This document shows positions 1 to 10,019 of a stretch of DNA of 64,000 nt, in pieces (positions within the stretch are counted from its first letter, which is position 1; every line of letters begins with the position of its first letter). This DNA comes from Muscardinus avellanarius (taxonomy: Eukaryota; Chordata; Mammalia; Rodentia; Gliridae), in assembly GCA_963383645.1 (NCBI GenBank), contig OY726573.1, forward strand, positions 13,024,989 to 13,088,988, written 5' to 3'. A program made the translations under genes and the position numbers. Below the pieces are notes generated by a model. It searched no databases, was not told where the DNA came from, and saw only the letters and a program-made list of their open reading frames with translations.

Positions 1-302
1 AAAAAAAATAATAAAATATAAACATATTATATATAATAGATATGTACGTAAAATTCAGTTCCATATTTTAGTCCATTTTATATTTAGATTTCAATATTGG
101 GCCTTGCTACAGTGCCGTGATAATTATTACCATTATTATTGTTAACTACTATAGATTTATATGTGCTGAGCTTAGCATGGGTCTTCTATTTATGCTAATT
201 TTAACAGAGTAAGTAAATAAAATGGCAAGTGTCTTATCTACTGGAACTAAAGAACAGTATATAGCCCATATAAAAGAAACAATATAATGATTTAGAGTTG
301 TA
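1..302. other. AT-rich intergenic sequence
   Basis: I see no gene or clear repeat. No end of the upstream MYH gene is visible. Confidence 0.5.
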
Positions 303-514
303 TTTTTTTTTCTGCAGTACTGGGGATGAAACCCAGAAGCATTCTACCTCTGAGCTACACCCCCAGCCCTATTTTTTATTCTTTATTTTGAAACAAGGTC
401 TCACTGAGTTGCAAGGGCCTCACTAAGTAGCTGAGGCTGGCCGTGAATCGAGATCCTCCTGTCTCAGCTTCCCAAATGGTGGGATTATAAGCGTGTGCCA
501 CCATGCCTGGCTTG
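303..514 (-). repeat. B1-dID SINE
   Basis: On the minus strand a B1-like half is followed by an A-rich linker and an ID-like half. The element is full length and diverged. Confidence 0.75.
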
Positions 515-720
515 ATTAAGAGTTTTTAATGTTATCATAGAGTAGGTGAAAATTTTCAGACCTCAACTACTAGGAAATAGTCCCTTTTTGCTGTTATGTA
601 CTTCGATAATAATTTCTGTTAACTATTAGAGCCAGCTAATTATTGTAATCCTACATCTTGAGCTAGACTTCAAAATAATTTATATATCAGGTTTTTGTTT
701 TGTTTGGTTTGGTTTGGTTT

Positions 721-953
721 GGTTTGGTGGTACTAGGGTTTCTGGAAGCCCTTCTACCTCCGGGCTATACTCCCAGACCTATTTTATACTTTTTTTATTT
801 GGAAACAGGATCTCTTAAGCTAGCGCGGCTGGCTTTGAACTGCGCTGGCTTAAGAGACCCTGTTTCCAAATAAAAAAAGTATATAAAAAAATCGGTCTGA
901 GAGTGTAGCCCGGAAGTAGAAGGGTTTCCAGGAACCCCAGTACCACCAAAACC
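721..953. repeat. SINE-derived inverted repeat (palindrome)
   Basis: Arms of about 105-110 bases (721-829 and 840-953) are reverse complements. Both derive from the right half of the altered B1-dID subfamily and are joined head to head over a short centre. Confidence 0.8.
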
Positions 954-1399
954 ACCCCTTTGCTTTTAGCATGAAGGCCCACATCCTGAAGATGGCCCAC
1001 TCACTCTGCAAGCTCCATCTAGTGATGTGCTCCTCTTCCCTGTCTGAGCTGCAATGACCTCCTTCAGTCACATGAATCTCTCTCAGCTGCAGGAACTTTC
1101 TTACCTCCCACCTCCATGTTGTGACTAGCTAAGACCTGTTCATCCTCCACATCTCAGCTCACATTACACTTCTTTAAGAAAACCCTCCTTTACTACAATT
1201 AAATAATCCCTTTCTCCCTCACTAAAGTGTAAACTACCTGAGTAGAGGTTTAGGATCTTGCTTCTAATCATCCCGTAGAGAAAGCAGAATTTCTCTAGAA
1301 CCATTACCTGGTACTTTCCCCTGTCCCATCTTTCCAGTTGAGTTACTCCATCCTGATGATCTGTCAGTCCCTGCTTCCAGTCTTAACTTTCTAGCCAAG
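954..1399. other. Intergenic, no gene seen
   Basis: This is mixed pyrimidine-rich sequence. I recognise no gene and no definite repeat. Confidence 0.4.
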
Positions 1400-1870
1400 C
1401 TATTGCACACAACCTTATCTCCCCCGTTTTGTTACTGAATCCTATCTTATCTTTGTTTCATTTATTGTATCCAGTCTTATCTCCCTTGCCCATTGATTCT
1501 GGCCTTACATTTTCTTGCAGTATTCCATCCTGTCTTATCTCTCCCATTCATTTTCTACCCCTTCTCATCTGGCCTGCTCAGTATAACCTGCTTTAACTCA
1601 GCAGGTCACTATTCCATAGTCCTGTATATTGCTTCCTATTTAATCTCTTCCTCTCATTTATTACTTCTGTATTCTCTCTCCTCATTGTATCTTTTTTTAA
1701 TTGATTCTCCCCAATTACTGCATCTCGTCTTCTCTCTCCCATTCAGTTACTGGATCTGGTCTTTCTCCCTCTTCAGTTGTTCCATCCTGTCTTATGTTTT
1801 ACCTTCACTTATTGCATCCTATCTCTCCTCTTTGATGACTTCATCCTCTCTTCCATCTCCTATAACTCAA
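1400..1870. repeat. Degenerate pyrimidine-rich tandem repeat
   Basis: Phrases of the type 'ttgcatcctgtcttatctc' recur about every 45-55 bases with heavy divergence. The long plus-strand ORF through it is a by-product of this composition. Confidence 0.5.
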
Positions 1871-1922
1871 AGCAAGTCCAAATTTTTGATTGATGTTTGT
1901 TCTACTAGTTTAAAGAAAAATA

Positions 1923-2113
1923 TCAGCCAGGCATGATGGCGTAAACCTGTAATCCCGGTACTTGGGAGGCTGAGACAGGAGAATATCAGGTTCCAGGCGC
2001 AGCAACTTAGCAAGGCCCTCCACAACTTAGTGAGATTCTGCTTTAAAATAAAATAGGGTTGGGAAATGGCTTAGAGGTAGAATGCCATTAGGTTCAATCC
2101 TCAGCACCAAAAA

Positions 2114-2116
<3 letters not shown>
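1923..2116 (+). repeat. B1-dID SINE
   Basis: The element runs from CCAGGCATGATGG to the ID tail 'ggttcaatcctcagcacc' and is followed by an AT microsatellite. Confidence 0.75.

Positions 2117-2160
<44 letters not shown>
2117..2160. repeat. (AT)n microsatellite
   Basis: About 20 uninterrupted TA units lie at the SINE tail. Confidence 0.9.
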
Positions 2161-2164
<4 letters not shown>

Positions 2165-2449
2165 ATTTCCCCAAAGTATATTTAATGAAAAACTTACTTT
2201 TAAATTTTTATCTTAGTCTTAGCATCTTCAAAACAACAGGCTACTGTTTGCATGGCAAATTTATAGAAAGCCCATACACCCACAAACAACTAGCATGTGA
2301 AAATAAAAATATTTCCTCCATTTTCCCTCACAATTGCCTCTTAAGAGCCTCACAGTCAACTTTCATTGATACTCTGTCACTTGGGAGGACTGGGTATTTT
2401 CCTACCTCTAGTTCTAGCTCTGTAGGAGATGCCAGCTGTCAATAATGAC

Positions 2450-3480
2450 AGCAGCAACTTGCTTGTACTGCTTTTCTAGATTATCTTGGTGCCATAACCA
2501 AAATGTAGACAGAAAAAAAAATCCTACAATTACATGACTTTTAGACTAAAAGTCCTCCTCTGGAGAGATAACTATGCATATCTTGCTATATAACTGGGAC
2601 TGAGAAGGACAGGAGAGTTTAAGGAGACCTAAATTACGATTAAATTAATCAACTGATTTTCTTTAATTACAGCCCATCAGTACATGGGGAATTAAATGCT
2701 CAAACAATAATCATTAGTGTTGCTTGACCAGCGAAGACAAAATATGGTTTCTCAAAGCTTAGAGGTGAAATGTCAGACAACAACTAGGAAGGGAAAATGG
2801 GAGTGAGCCATACAAATAAATGAATGGGGGAGGCCACAGAGAGTGAGATGAGTAACTGTAGAGTTGAGATATTCCGTCCCCGCTCACTTCCCATCTAGAC
2901 TTGCTTTCCCAAGGACTGACGTGCCTCTGAGTTAGTTATAATATCCAACAGATGCTTCTCTGTTCACGTAAAGGAAGAAGTAAGAGGAAAGGTGTGGAGC
3001 ACCAAGACAGGAAGGTGGCGAGTGAGGACGACTTCTGCACCTGTTGGGAGCCAACTGGTGGAGATGTCCTCAAGATAGAATCTTGAAAACCACACTCAAG
3101 CCTCCACACACATCCTGCAACCCAGAAAACATGTCTCTACGCATTCCTATCTTTTTAGCATCAGATGCAGTTCATGGTTCTATGTGTCATGGTTTTAGTT
3201 TATTTATGGCCTCCTGATTTTATGTATGCCAGCTCCTGGCAGGTACGCATTACGGTATGTTCAACAGGACACCCTAACACCACATGAAGTTGCCATGAAT
3301 GCAGATTTACATAAAGTGTGAGCTAGCTCGTGCCAAGTCCCTTGTTTATTATTCAGCTTTTTTACTTCTGGCATTGCCTTTATTGTGACCATAAAAATAA
3401 AAATATTGAATACATATACTATCATTGGGTTAGAAGGGACTGTAGAGGCAATCAGGTGGTGGGTAGGTAATAAATAGTCT
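2450..3480. other. Intergenic, no gene seen
   Basis: This is unique-looking AT-rich sequence. No gene, exon or clear repeat was recognised. Confidence 0.4.
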
Positions 3481-3489
3481 CTGGGGTCA

Positions 3490-3640
3490 CCTTGCCTGAA
3501 CTGGGTCCTGATTCTACCATATACCAGCTAGGTAACTCTACTGAACCAGACTGTGGCTCATTTCCTACTTCTTATATGGCAATAACAGCACTTTCTATTC
3601 TTTTGGTTAGTGTGGGTAAAATGAGGTAATGTGCATCAAA
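3490..3640 (+). repeat. MIR-like ancient SINE
   Basis: The order 'gggtcctgattctaccat', 'agctaggtaact', 'ggctcatttcc', 'gtaaaatgaggtaatgtgc' follows the MIR consensus. Confidence 0.55.
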
Positions 3641-3879
3641 TACTCAATGTACACATGGCCTGTAGTAAGCATTCAGAATGGAGAGGTATGTTTTTCTCAT
3701 CCACTTCCCCAGAATTCCACCTGCCTAGAATCTCCCCATTCATATTTTGCACTGGTAAGTCTTCCACATTATTCAAGTTACAACCCAAAGAAGCCTCTCC
3801 TATTTACCATACCAAATGTGGTGCATATCCACATCAATCTCCACCTCATTAAGGTGTACTTTCCATGTATAGCCCTTGG

Positions 3880-4015
3880 AATATGAAATTCTTCCTTCTT
3901 TATATATTATTATGACTTTGTTGTCTCCAATGCTCTCTCCCATCTGAACATTTTTTTCCATCAGAGCAGGACTTTGTTTTGTAAACTGTTGTATATATGT
4001 TCAATAAATATAAAT
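3880..4015 (+). repeat. L2-like 3' end
   Basis: The segment ends 'gttcaataaatataaatt' after an 'agcaggactttgtttt' phrase typical of L2 3' tails. Confidence 0.35.
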
Positions 4016-4949
4016 TAAACTAGTGCATACTAATATGGTAAAAATAAAAATACTGTATGATGAGAAAATAGAAGCAAAATTGAACACCATCACTATAATA
4101 TGCCCCCACTTGTATAAATACATATATTATCTATGTGTGCATATAAAATTCCCTTTGAGAATAGCTTGAAATTCAGCATATCATCATTCCTGATCTAGTT
4201 ATTAATACTGATACCTTCTCAAAAACCTCAATTTCAAGCATCCCATTGAGTCTCTATGCAAACTGCCAAAACACACACAAGAGAAATAGATCATCTGAAT
4301 AGGTCTGTATCAATTAAGGAAATATAAAACCAACCAATTATTTTTTTAAAAATCACCAGGCCCACTCAGATTCTCACACCTTCCACCTATCCAAGCTTAA
4401 ATTTTATGGTCAAATATTATAATTATCACTAGAAAGGTTCTTATCTGCATCACATTTGGCTGACAAAGTCACATCTTGGTTAAATCCACCTACTCACATT
4501 TTCTGTGACTGCCTCCAAGCAACTTAAGAACAGAATTTTGCCAAACTGGTCTCAAGCAAAAAGAATTCCCCCATCCTTTTACTATCAAACCCTACAATTA
4601 ACCCGAATCTTGCCTTTCCTTTCAGTCTTCTTTCCTAATGCACAAAGTGTCCCTGCTCTCATCAGAGGCCACTTCTTACATATGACCTCGGGATTCTAGC
4701 CCAAGCCCCGCCTTGACTCCCACAATTATGCCCCCATCTCTCTTGTGTCATTAATTTGTCTAATTCCACAGGTCCTTCTTGTTAATACTAACATGGTTAG
4801 TCTCACTAGCCTCCTTTTAACAACAGGCTTACTCTGTCCATTCATACACCCTTGCCTACCTCCCAATACCACTTTGTTAGCTAGCCTTCTCAACAGCTGT
4901 TTTCCTCTAACCTTTGCTACGAGACAAAGTATTTGTCCCCAGCTATTGA

Positions 4950-5225
4950 GTCACTCCCAGGTGATTCAACCTACCAACCTGTGGCCCTGCTGCCTTCCCT
5001 GGGCTCACCCTTGCTTCTGTAGTCCACACTCAACACCAAGACCAAAGTGGGTCTTTCAAATCTTCAGTCCTATTAAACTGCTCCTCCTCCTAGAATTCCC
5101 ACTGGCTCTCCGTATCACTCAGGTGAAAAGCCAAAGTCCCTACATTATCCCCAAAGTCCTACCTTATCTGCCCGTCCTTGTCACATCTCCTAGCACTCTG
5201 TACGTTTTGCTCCTGTTATGGGCAT
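4950..5225 (+). repeat. L2 fragment, left part
   Basis: Phrases such as 'gtgaaaagccaaagtccct' resemble the L2 3' region. The element appears to continue at 5721 after an L1 insert. Confidence 0.45.
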
Positions 5226-5249
5226 CCTTGCTCCTTTTTAAAACAATTG

Positions 5250-5715
5250 GCAAATAAAATTATATGTATATTTATATAAATCACAGGATACAGCATGATG
5301 CTTTAAAATATGTATACACTGTGAAATGACTTAACAGATAGATTACCTCACATATTTATCTTTTTTGTTTGTTTGTTTTGGTGGCTAAGAGCAGTTAAAA
5401 TTTACCTTCATAGCGACTTCAAAGTATCTAATCCATGTTATTAACTAGTCACCATGTTAGACAATAGATCTCTTGAACTTATTCTTCCAATCTGTTTGAC
5501 AAACATCTCCTCAATTCTCTCTTCCATTCCCCAATCTCTGAGAACCACTATCGTACTCTCTGCTTCCATGACTTCCCCCTTTTTAGATTCCACTATAAAT
5601 AAACGGGATCATGTAGTATTTGTCTCTCTGTGTCTGACTCACTTACCACAATGTCCTCAATTTACCCACACTGTCACAACTGGAAATTTTAAGTGCACTC
5701 ATGTCTCAGAGCCTT
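5250..5715 (-). repeat. Ancient L1M fragment nested in L2
   Basis: 'caccatgttagacaatagatc' and 'gattccactataaataaacg' match the antisense of a common L1M 3' region. Confidence 0.6.
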
Positions 5716-5720
5716 TGTAA

Positions 5721-6075
5721 TTCATGTTCCCTTTATCTGAAATATTCTTTGTCCAGACATCCATATGGCTGTATCCCTTGCATCTAAAGTCTGCTCAAAT
5801 ACCACCTTAACACAGAAGTCCACCCTGATGTACTATTCATTCCCCTCCTACTCTACTTTGCTAGTCCTTTTATTACTTAATACCATCTGGCATACTATAT
5901 ATCTACTTGTTCATTCAATATTATTTGTATATATCCAAATTAATTGATAAAATCGTATATATCCAGATGAAGTGACCAAAATTGCCCTATAGCAGTATTC
6001 CCTGTGTTTCAACAGTGGCCGACACGTAGTGGACAGTCTATACATATATTCTGAATAAGTGCGTAAGTGAATGCT
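5721..6075 (+). repeat. L2 fragment, right part
   Basis: It continues with 'ctgaaatattctttgtccag', 'tctgctcaaatacca', and an end resembling 'ctgaataagtgcgtaagtga'. Confidence 0.5.
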
Positions 6076-6088
6076 GGTCTCTACCTGA

Positions 6089-7420
6089 TGGAAAGAGAAC
6101 TATGTAGAGTGTAAGGAACAGTTAACATAAAAATGAACCCACCACATCTCTGCAGTAGTCATGCTCCTTTGGAGTATCAGAGAAAGTTAAAAGAAAACAA
6201 ACACAAATTTGACTCATTGAATTCCAAGGATTTTATTGATATACTGCCATACTAGACACTAAGAAGCTAGACCATGAGTATCTCCAGTCTAGGTCCCAAC
6301 TTTTTTTTTAACAAAATTTGCATAAGAAAAAAGTATCAAAAATATTGTTCATTGAGCATTTCCTAACCACCTAACTTCAGCCCCTTAGGCCCACTTTTGA
6401 CTTCTTCAGTGTAATTTGAAGACATGTCTGTGTGCCACTATGACCTTCAGCTCTAATTAAATGTTTGCCTCAGCGCCCCCTGGTGACACTATCCTGAGCA
6501 TTCTACATGGGAGTGTGTGTGTATGAATTAAAGGAGATTTTACGTAAACTCACATAATAATCTGACATTATAACCTAATTTAATGTATACAAGCTCCTAA
6601 GGTGAAAGAAAGCAGTAGTAGATTTCCACCAGATGTATGTTTTTAATAGATAAAGAAGTCCAAGACTGCAGAAAACACTATTTTCTAATTTGTGAGGATA
6701 GCAAGAGGAAATGCCAGAGAGAAGTTTTTAATCCAGACTGCTTAAATATAGCACCCAAAACAACTCTCCTAATTTAGATTGAAGCCATCTTTCCCACCCA
6801 TATCTGCTCACAAAGAGCCACAGAAGGCTTATTATCTCTTTTCTCTATTTCTACTCCGACAATCCTCAGAGAAGCCAGGAAGAGGGGAGTGCGTTGCTTC
6901 TCTTCTCCCTCGCACCAGAACAAGGTTCTCTGATCCACTCCTGCTGGTCCATGCCAGTCGTCATTAGAATGGCAGTGTCTTTTTTCAGGGCTTTCAAGAT
7001 CTAAATGACCAGCCTATGCATAACTGGTCCAAGGTTTGACTTCTAGCTCGAGTCCTCATTTGCTATATTTTGGTAACTCACCCTATGTGTTTTGGTCTTG
7101 TCCAAATTTTCTTCTTTCATCTTTGTGTTCAAATGCAGTAAATGTGTTTAGTATATGGTTATTATGTTTATCATTCAGATATCAAGTTCTAAAAGAAGTA
7201 AAAATAAATGAAACATGGAAATCTTAGCAGAAAATCAGAACAAATTTTTGGGGGCAAGTCACTAGCTTTCTGTGAGTTATTTCCATGAACATTTTTTAAT
7301 AAATGTCTAAACCTCAATATGATGTGTAATTACAACGCATCAGCAAAAGTAAATATTTTCTAAAAAACTAGATATGTAACTTATTAGAAAGTGTGAAAAG
7401 GTCACTTAATAATATTAGAT
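6089..7420. other. Intergenic, no gene seen apart from the CTCF-like motif
   Basis: This is AT-rich unique sequence. No exon or repeat was recognised outside 6470-6488. Confidence 0.4.
6470..6488 (-). promoter_or_regulatory. CTCF-like binding motif upstream of MYH4
   Basis: The plus strand reads CAGCGCCCCCTGGTGACAC. Its complement matches the well-known CTCF consensus with one clear mismatch in the core. It lies about 2.4 kb upstream of the MYH4 promoter, in the spacer after the presumed MYH1 gene. Binding is inferred. Confidence 0.55.
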
Positions 7421-7423
7421 TTT

Positions 7424-7611
7424 AGCTGGGCACACCTGTAATCCCAGTACTTGAGAGGCTGAAACAGGGTATCACAGGTTTGTAGTCAGCCTCAACAATT
7501 TTGCAAGGCCCTCTGCAACTTATTGAGACCGGGTTTCAAAATTTAAAAATAAAAACAGGGCTGAAGGTATAGCTCAAAGGTAGAATGCCCCGGATTCAGT
7601 CTTCAGGCACG
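7424..7611 (+). repeat. B1-dID SINE with CA-rich tail
   Basis: B1 half 'cacctgtaatcccagtactt' and ID half 'ggtatagctcaaaggtagaa' are visible; the A-rich tail has become (CA)n. Confidence 0.75.
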
Positions 7612-7616
7612 TACAT

Positions 7617-7665
<49 letters not shown>

Positions 7666-7735
7666 AACTCCATATGTGTGTGTGTGTATATGTAGATATA
7701 TATGTAGATATATGTGTATATACATATATATACTT
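7612..7735. repeat. (CA)n then (TG)n/(TA)n microsatellites
   Basis: About 50 bases of CA (7616-7661) are followed by TG and 'tatgtagata' repeats. The minus-strand ORF here is an artefact. Confidence 0.9.
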
Positions 7736-7739
7736 CCCT

Positions 7740-8752
7740 TTCCCTATCTGTGAAAAGAGGATAATGAAAATACTGCCTCAAAAAAGACTGATGGCCTTCC
7801 ATAGTATTGTATCAAAAGAAATTTAAAGATCATAAAATAATCAATCTATCAATGTATTAAAGAGAAATTCTAAGTCAATAGGATTATAAAAAGCAATGAT
7901 CTCACTAATGAGTAATTAATCCAGAAGATAATAATTCCAAATATCATACCAGATCTTAGAAACACACTCAGAGGAGATAGATTTCATGTTATATTCAGCA
8001 ACAGCTATGTATGTGGCAAAACTACCAAAACCAATTTCTGAGTACCACGGGCCTATGTGATGGCCCACCCAGAGACTTGCAGATAGCATGTCTATCCCCC
8101 CACCCCCCGACTTAAATAACAAATATGCAGTACCCACCTCATTGGAGCTACAGCTAGCCGTGAGGATTTGCCCATGATCTAGGACTGCATATTTTTGTCT
8201 CCTTCCATTACACAGTAAAAACACGCATGGAACACCACACAGCATCCTGTCATCCCCTCCGCGAAAGCACACAGCAGGAGACATTCATGGAAGCCCTCCA
8301 GAAGAGGCGCAGAAGTGTTTACAGCTATTCTAAGTCCCTTATGCCTCCCGCACTGGCCCGTCACCACTGCCTAATCTGAGAATTCACTTTCTCCTCCGTG
8401 TTTAGACCTTAGGACTTCAAAGGACGCTATCACCAGACTTTCTAAAAGCCAGACTTTGGCTAGGAATGTTCCGTCTCAATATTCATCAGTCACTGCTTCC
8501 AATGATAGTATCAGATCCAAAGTTCGTTCCGGACTCCTTAGTGGTCCTGAGTGCTAACAAATCGGTTAGTCCTAAATTCCTCATGTTGAGCTCATTCTGT
8601 CGGACCAATTTTCCAGGCAGGAGAGTACGTGGGAACCTGGCTTTGACTTCTGTGATGAATGATGCTCCAGCCAAGCTGAAGCAAACAGCCTCTGAAACCC
8701 TGAATCCCCATCCCCTATCAAATGCCTATAAAGAACCCTAGATCATCCTCCG
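7740..8752. other. MYH4 upstream region, no gene seen
   Basis: This is less repetitive sequence just upstream of the MYH4 promoter. It may hold distal promoter elements, but I can name none. Confidence 0.4.
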
Positions 8753-8914
8753 TCAAATTATTTATAGGTGACAAGAAATATTTCTAATTATATCCATTCA
8801 CAGCCACAGTCAGTGAATATTGTGCAAAGAGATTGCCAAAAAGGATTTTGCCAAGTAGGTTCCAGCTAGGACAGCTGAGGTGGCTGCTGTGTATGCAGAA
8901 AGGTCTCTATAAAA
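8753..8914 (+). promoter_or_regulatory. MYH4: MYH4 proximal promoter (MEF2 site, AT-rich element, E-box, TATA)
   Basis: A perfect MEF2 consensus TTATTTATAG lies at 8758-8767, inside a 17-base block (8753-8769) repeated upstream of MYH8. A second shared block, TTCTAATTATATCCA, is at 8782-8796. A CArG-like CCAAAAAGG with a 5-base core is at 8836-8844, an E-box CAGCTG at 8872-8877, and TATAAAA at 8908-8914. AT-rich, CArG-like and E-box elements are the known control classes of IIb promoters; function here is inferred from motifs and spacing. Confidence 0.8.
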
Positions 8915-8937
8915 GTGGAGTCCAGATGCCTCAGTCC

Positions 8938-8961
8938 TGTCCTTCCTCAAAATCCTTCAAG
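8938..8961 (+). other. MYH4: MYH4 exon 1 (5'UTR, start approximate)
   Basis: The TATA box at 8908 predicts initiation near 8938. The exon ends at CAAG before the donor gtatgt at 8962. A very short non-coding first exon is usual for skeletal MYH genes. The exact start is inferred. Confidence 0.65.
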
Positions 8962-9167
8962 GTATGTATACATGAAAGGACACTTGGCTACTTCTACATC
9001 CCTGGTGATAATGATTTTTCACTTAAGGGAGCTGACTGCTACTTCCCCAATTTTTTTCTTTTCAACACTCCTAAGGATGACATTGTACACAATATGGTTA
9101 CTAGGATTTTGTGATTAAATGGGAAATGAATCCTGCATTCTCTGTTTTTTTTTTTTTTTTTCAACAG

Positions 9168-9216
9168 CTGTTGTCTACTTTGAGCCTGCCACCTTCCTCA
9201 TCTGGTAACATAAGAG
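9168..9216 (+). other. MYH4: MYH4 exon 2 (5'UTR)
   Basis: A T-run and caacag acceptor precede 9168, and GAG/gtaaga ends the exon at 9216. It resembles MYH8 exon 2 (51093-51136) in a shared core ending in AGAG/gtaaga, which is why I prefer 9216 over an alternative donor after 9204. Confidence 0.65.
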
Positions 9217-9357
9217 GTAAGAGGAATTTATTATTACACTCTAAAGAACAAAAGGATCTCCTCACATCACTACATCTAATGAGTTATCATTTGATCTCCT
9301 AGTCTAGTGTTGGGTATATGATACAAAGCGCAAATGCTCATTAAAAATGGCTTCTCA

Positions 9358-9582
9358 GCCAGGTATGGTGGCACACGCTTGTAATCCCATATTTGGGAGG
9401 CTGAGACAGGAGGATCTGGGTTCTCAGACAGCCTCAGCTACTTAGTGAAGCCCTCCACAACTTAGTGAGACCCTTTCTCAAAATAAAAAATAAAATATAG
9501 GGCTGAGGGTATAGCTTGGAGGTAGAATGCCCCTGGGTTCAATCCCCAGCACCATAAAAAATAAAAAAATAAAAATGACTTC
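9358..9582 (+). repeat. B1-dID SINE in MYH4 intron 2
   Basis: The element is full length, from CCAGGTATGGTGG to 'ggttcaatccccagcacc' and an A-rich tail. Confidence 0.8.
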
Positions 9583-9859
9583 TCATGAAATTTTGACTTT
9601 TCAGGACATCAAACAAAATTTAATAAAACGTCTCTTTCACATTTTATTCAGACTTCAGAAAGAATGTAATACTTTCACATTTAATATTTAATGTGAACTA
9701 CTACTTCAATTTAACCAGTAAGAGACCACATGGTAAGATCAACAAGGTGTTGACTTGGAAGTCAAAATTTCCAGATGCCAATCTAGGCTTTTCACAGATT
9801 CTAGTTGCCAGGGTCAGGCCAGTTTACTTTTATGTATCATCAAACACTGTGTTGCCGTG

Positions 9860-10015
9860 GAATTAACACTGCACTTGGACTCAAAAGGCCAGGCTCATGT
9901 CTCATCACTGCCACTTACCACCTCCGTGACACTGAATGACCCTTCCCCTTCTGAGCCTTAGTTTCCTCATCAGTAAAACGAGGAGGCTGGATTCTGAGAG
10001 ACTGCTAAGGTCCTT
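9860..10015 (+). repeat. MIR-like SINE
   Basis: 'cactgccacttaccacc', 'tgagccttagtttcctcatc' and 'gtaaaacgagg' follow the MIR core. Confidence 0.6.
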
Positions 10016-10019
10016 GCAG

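Noticed and set aside
1493..1936. Plus-strand 147-codon ORF
   Set aside because: It is low-complexity Ser/Leu/Phe coding over a CT-rich degenerate tandem repeat and runs into a SINE. There is no domain or splice context.
4745..5257. Plus-strand 170-codon ORF
   Set aside because: It lies on an L2-like repeat with pyrimidine-rich composition and matches no family I know.
1..8740. 3' end of the upstream MYH gene
   Set aside because: I searched for rod exons and the conserved tail ending HTKxISEE on the plus strand and found none, so MYH1 must end before the window.
9201..9206. Alternative donor for MYH4 exon 2 (CTG/gtaaca)
   Set aside because: The donor at 9217 (GAG/gtaaga) is stronger and aligns with the MYH8 exon 2 end.
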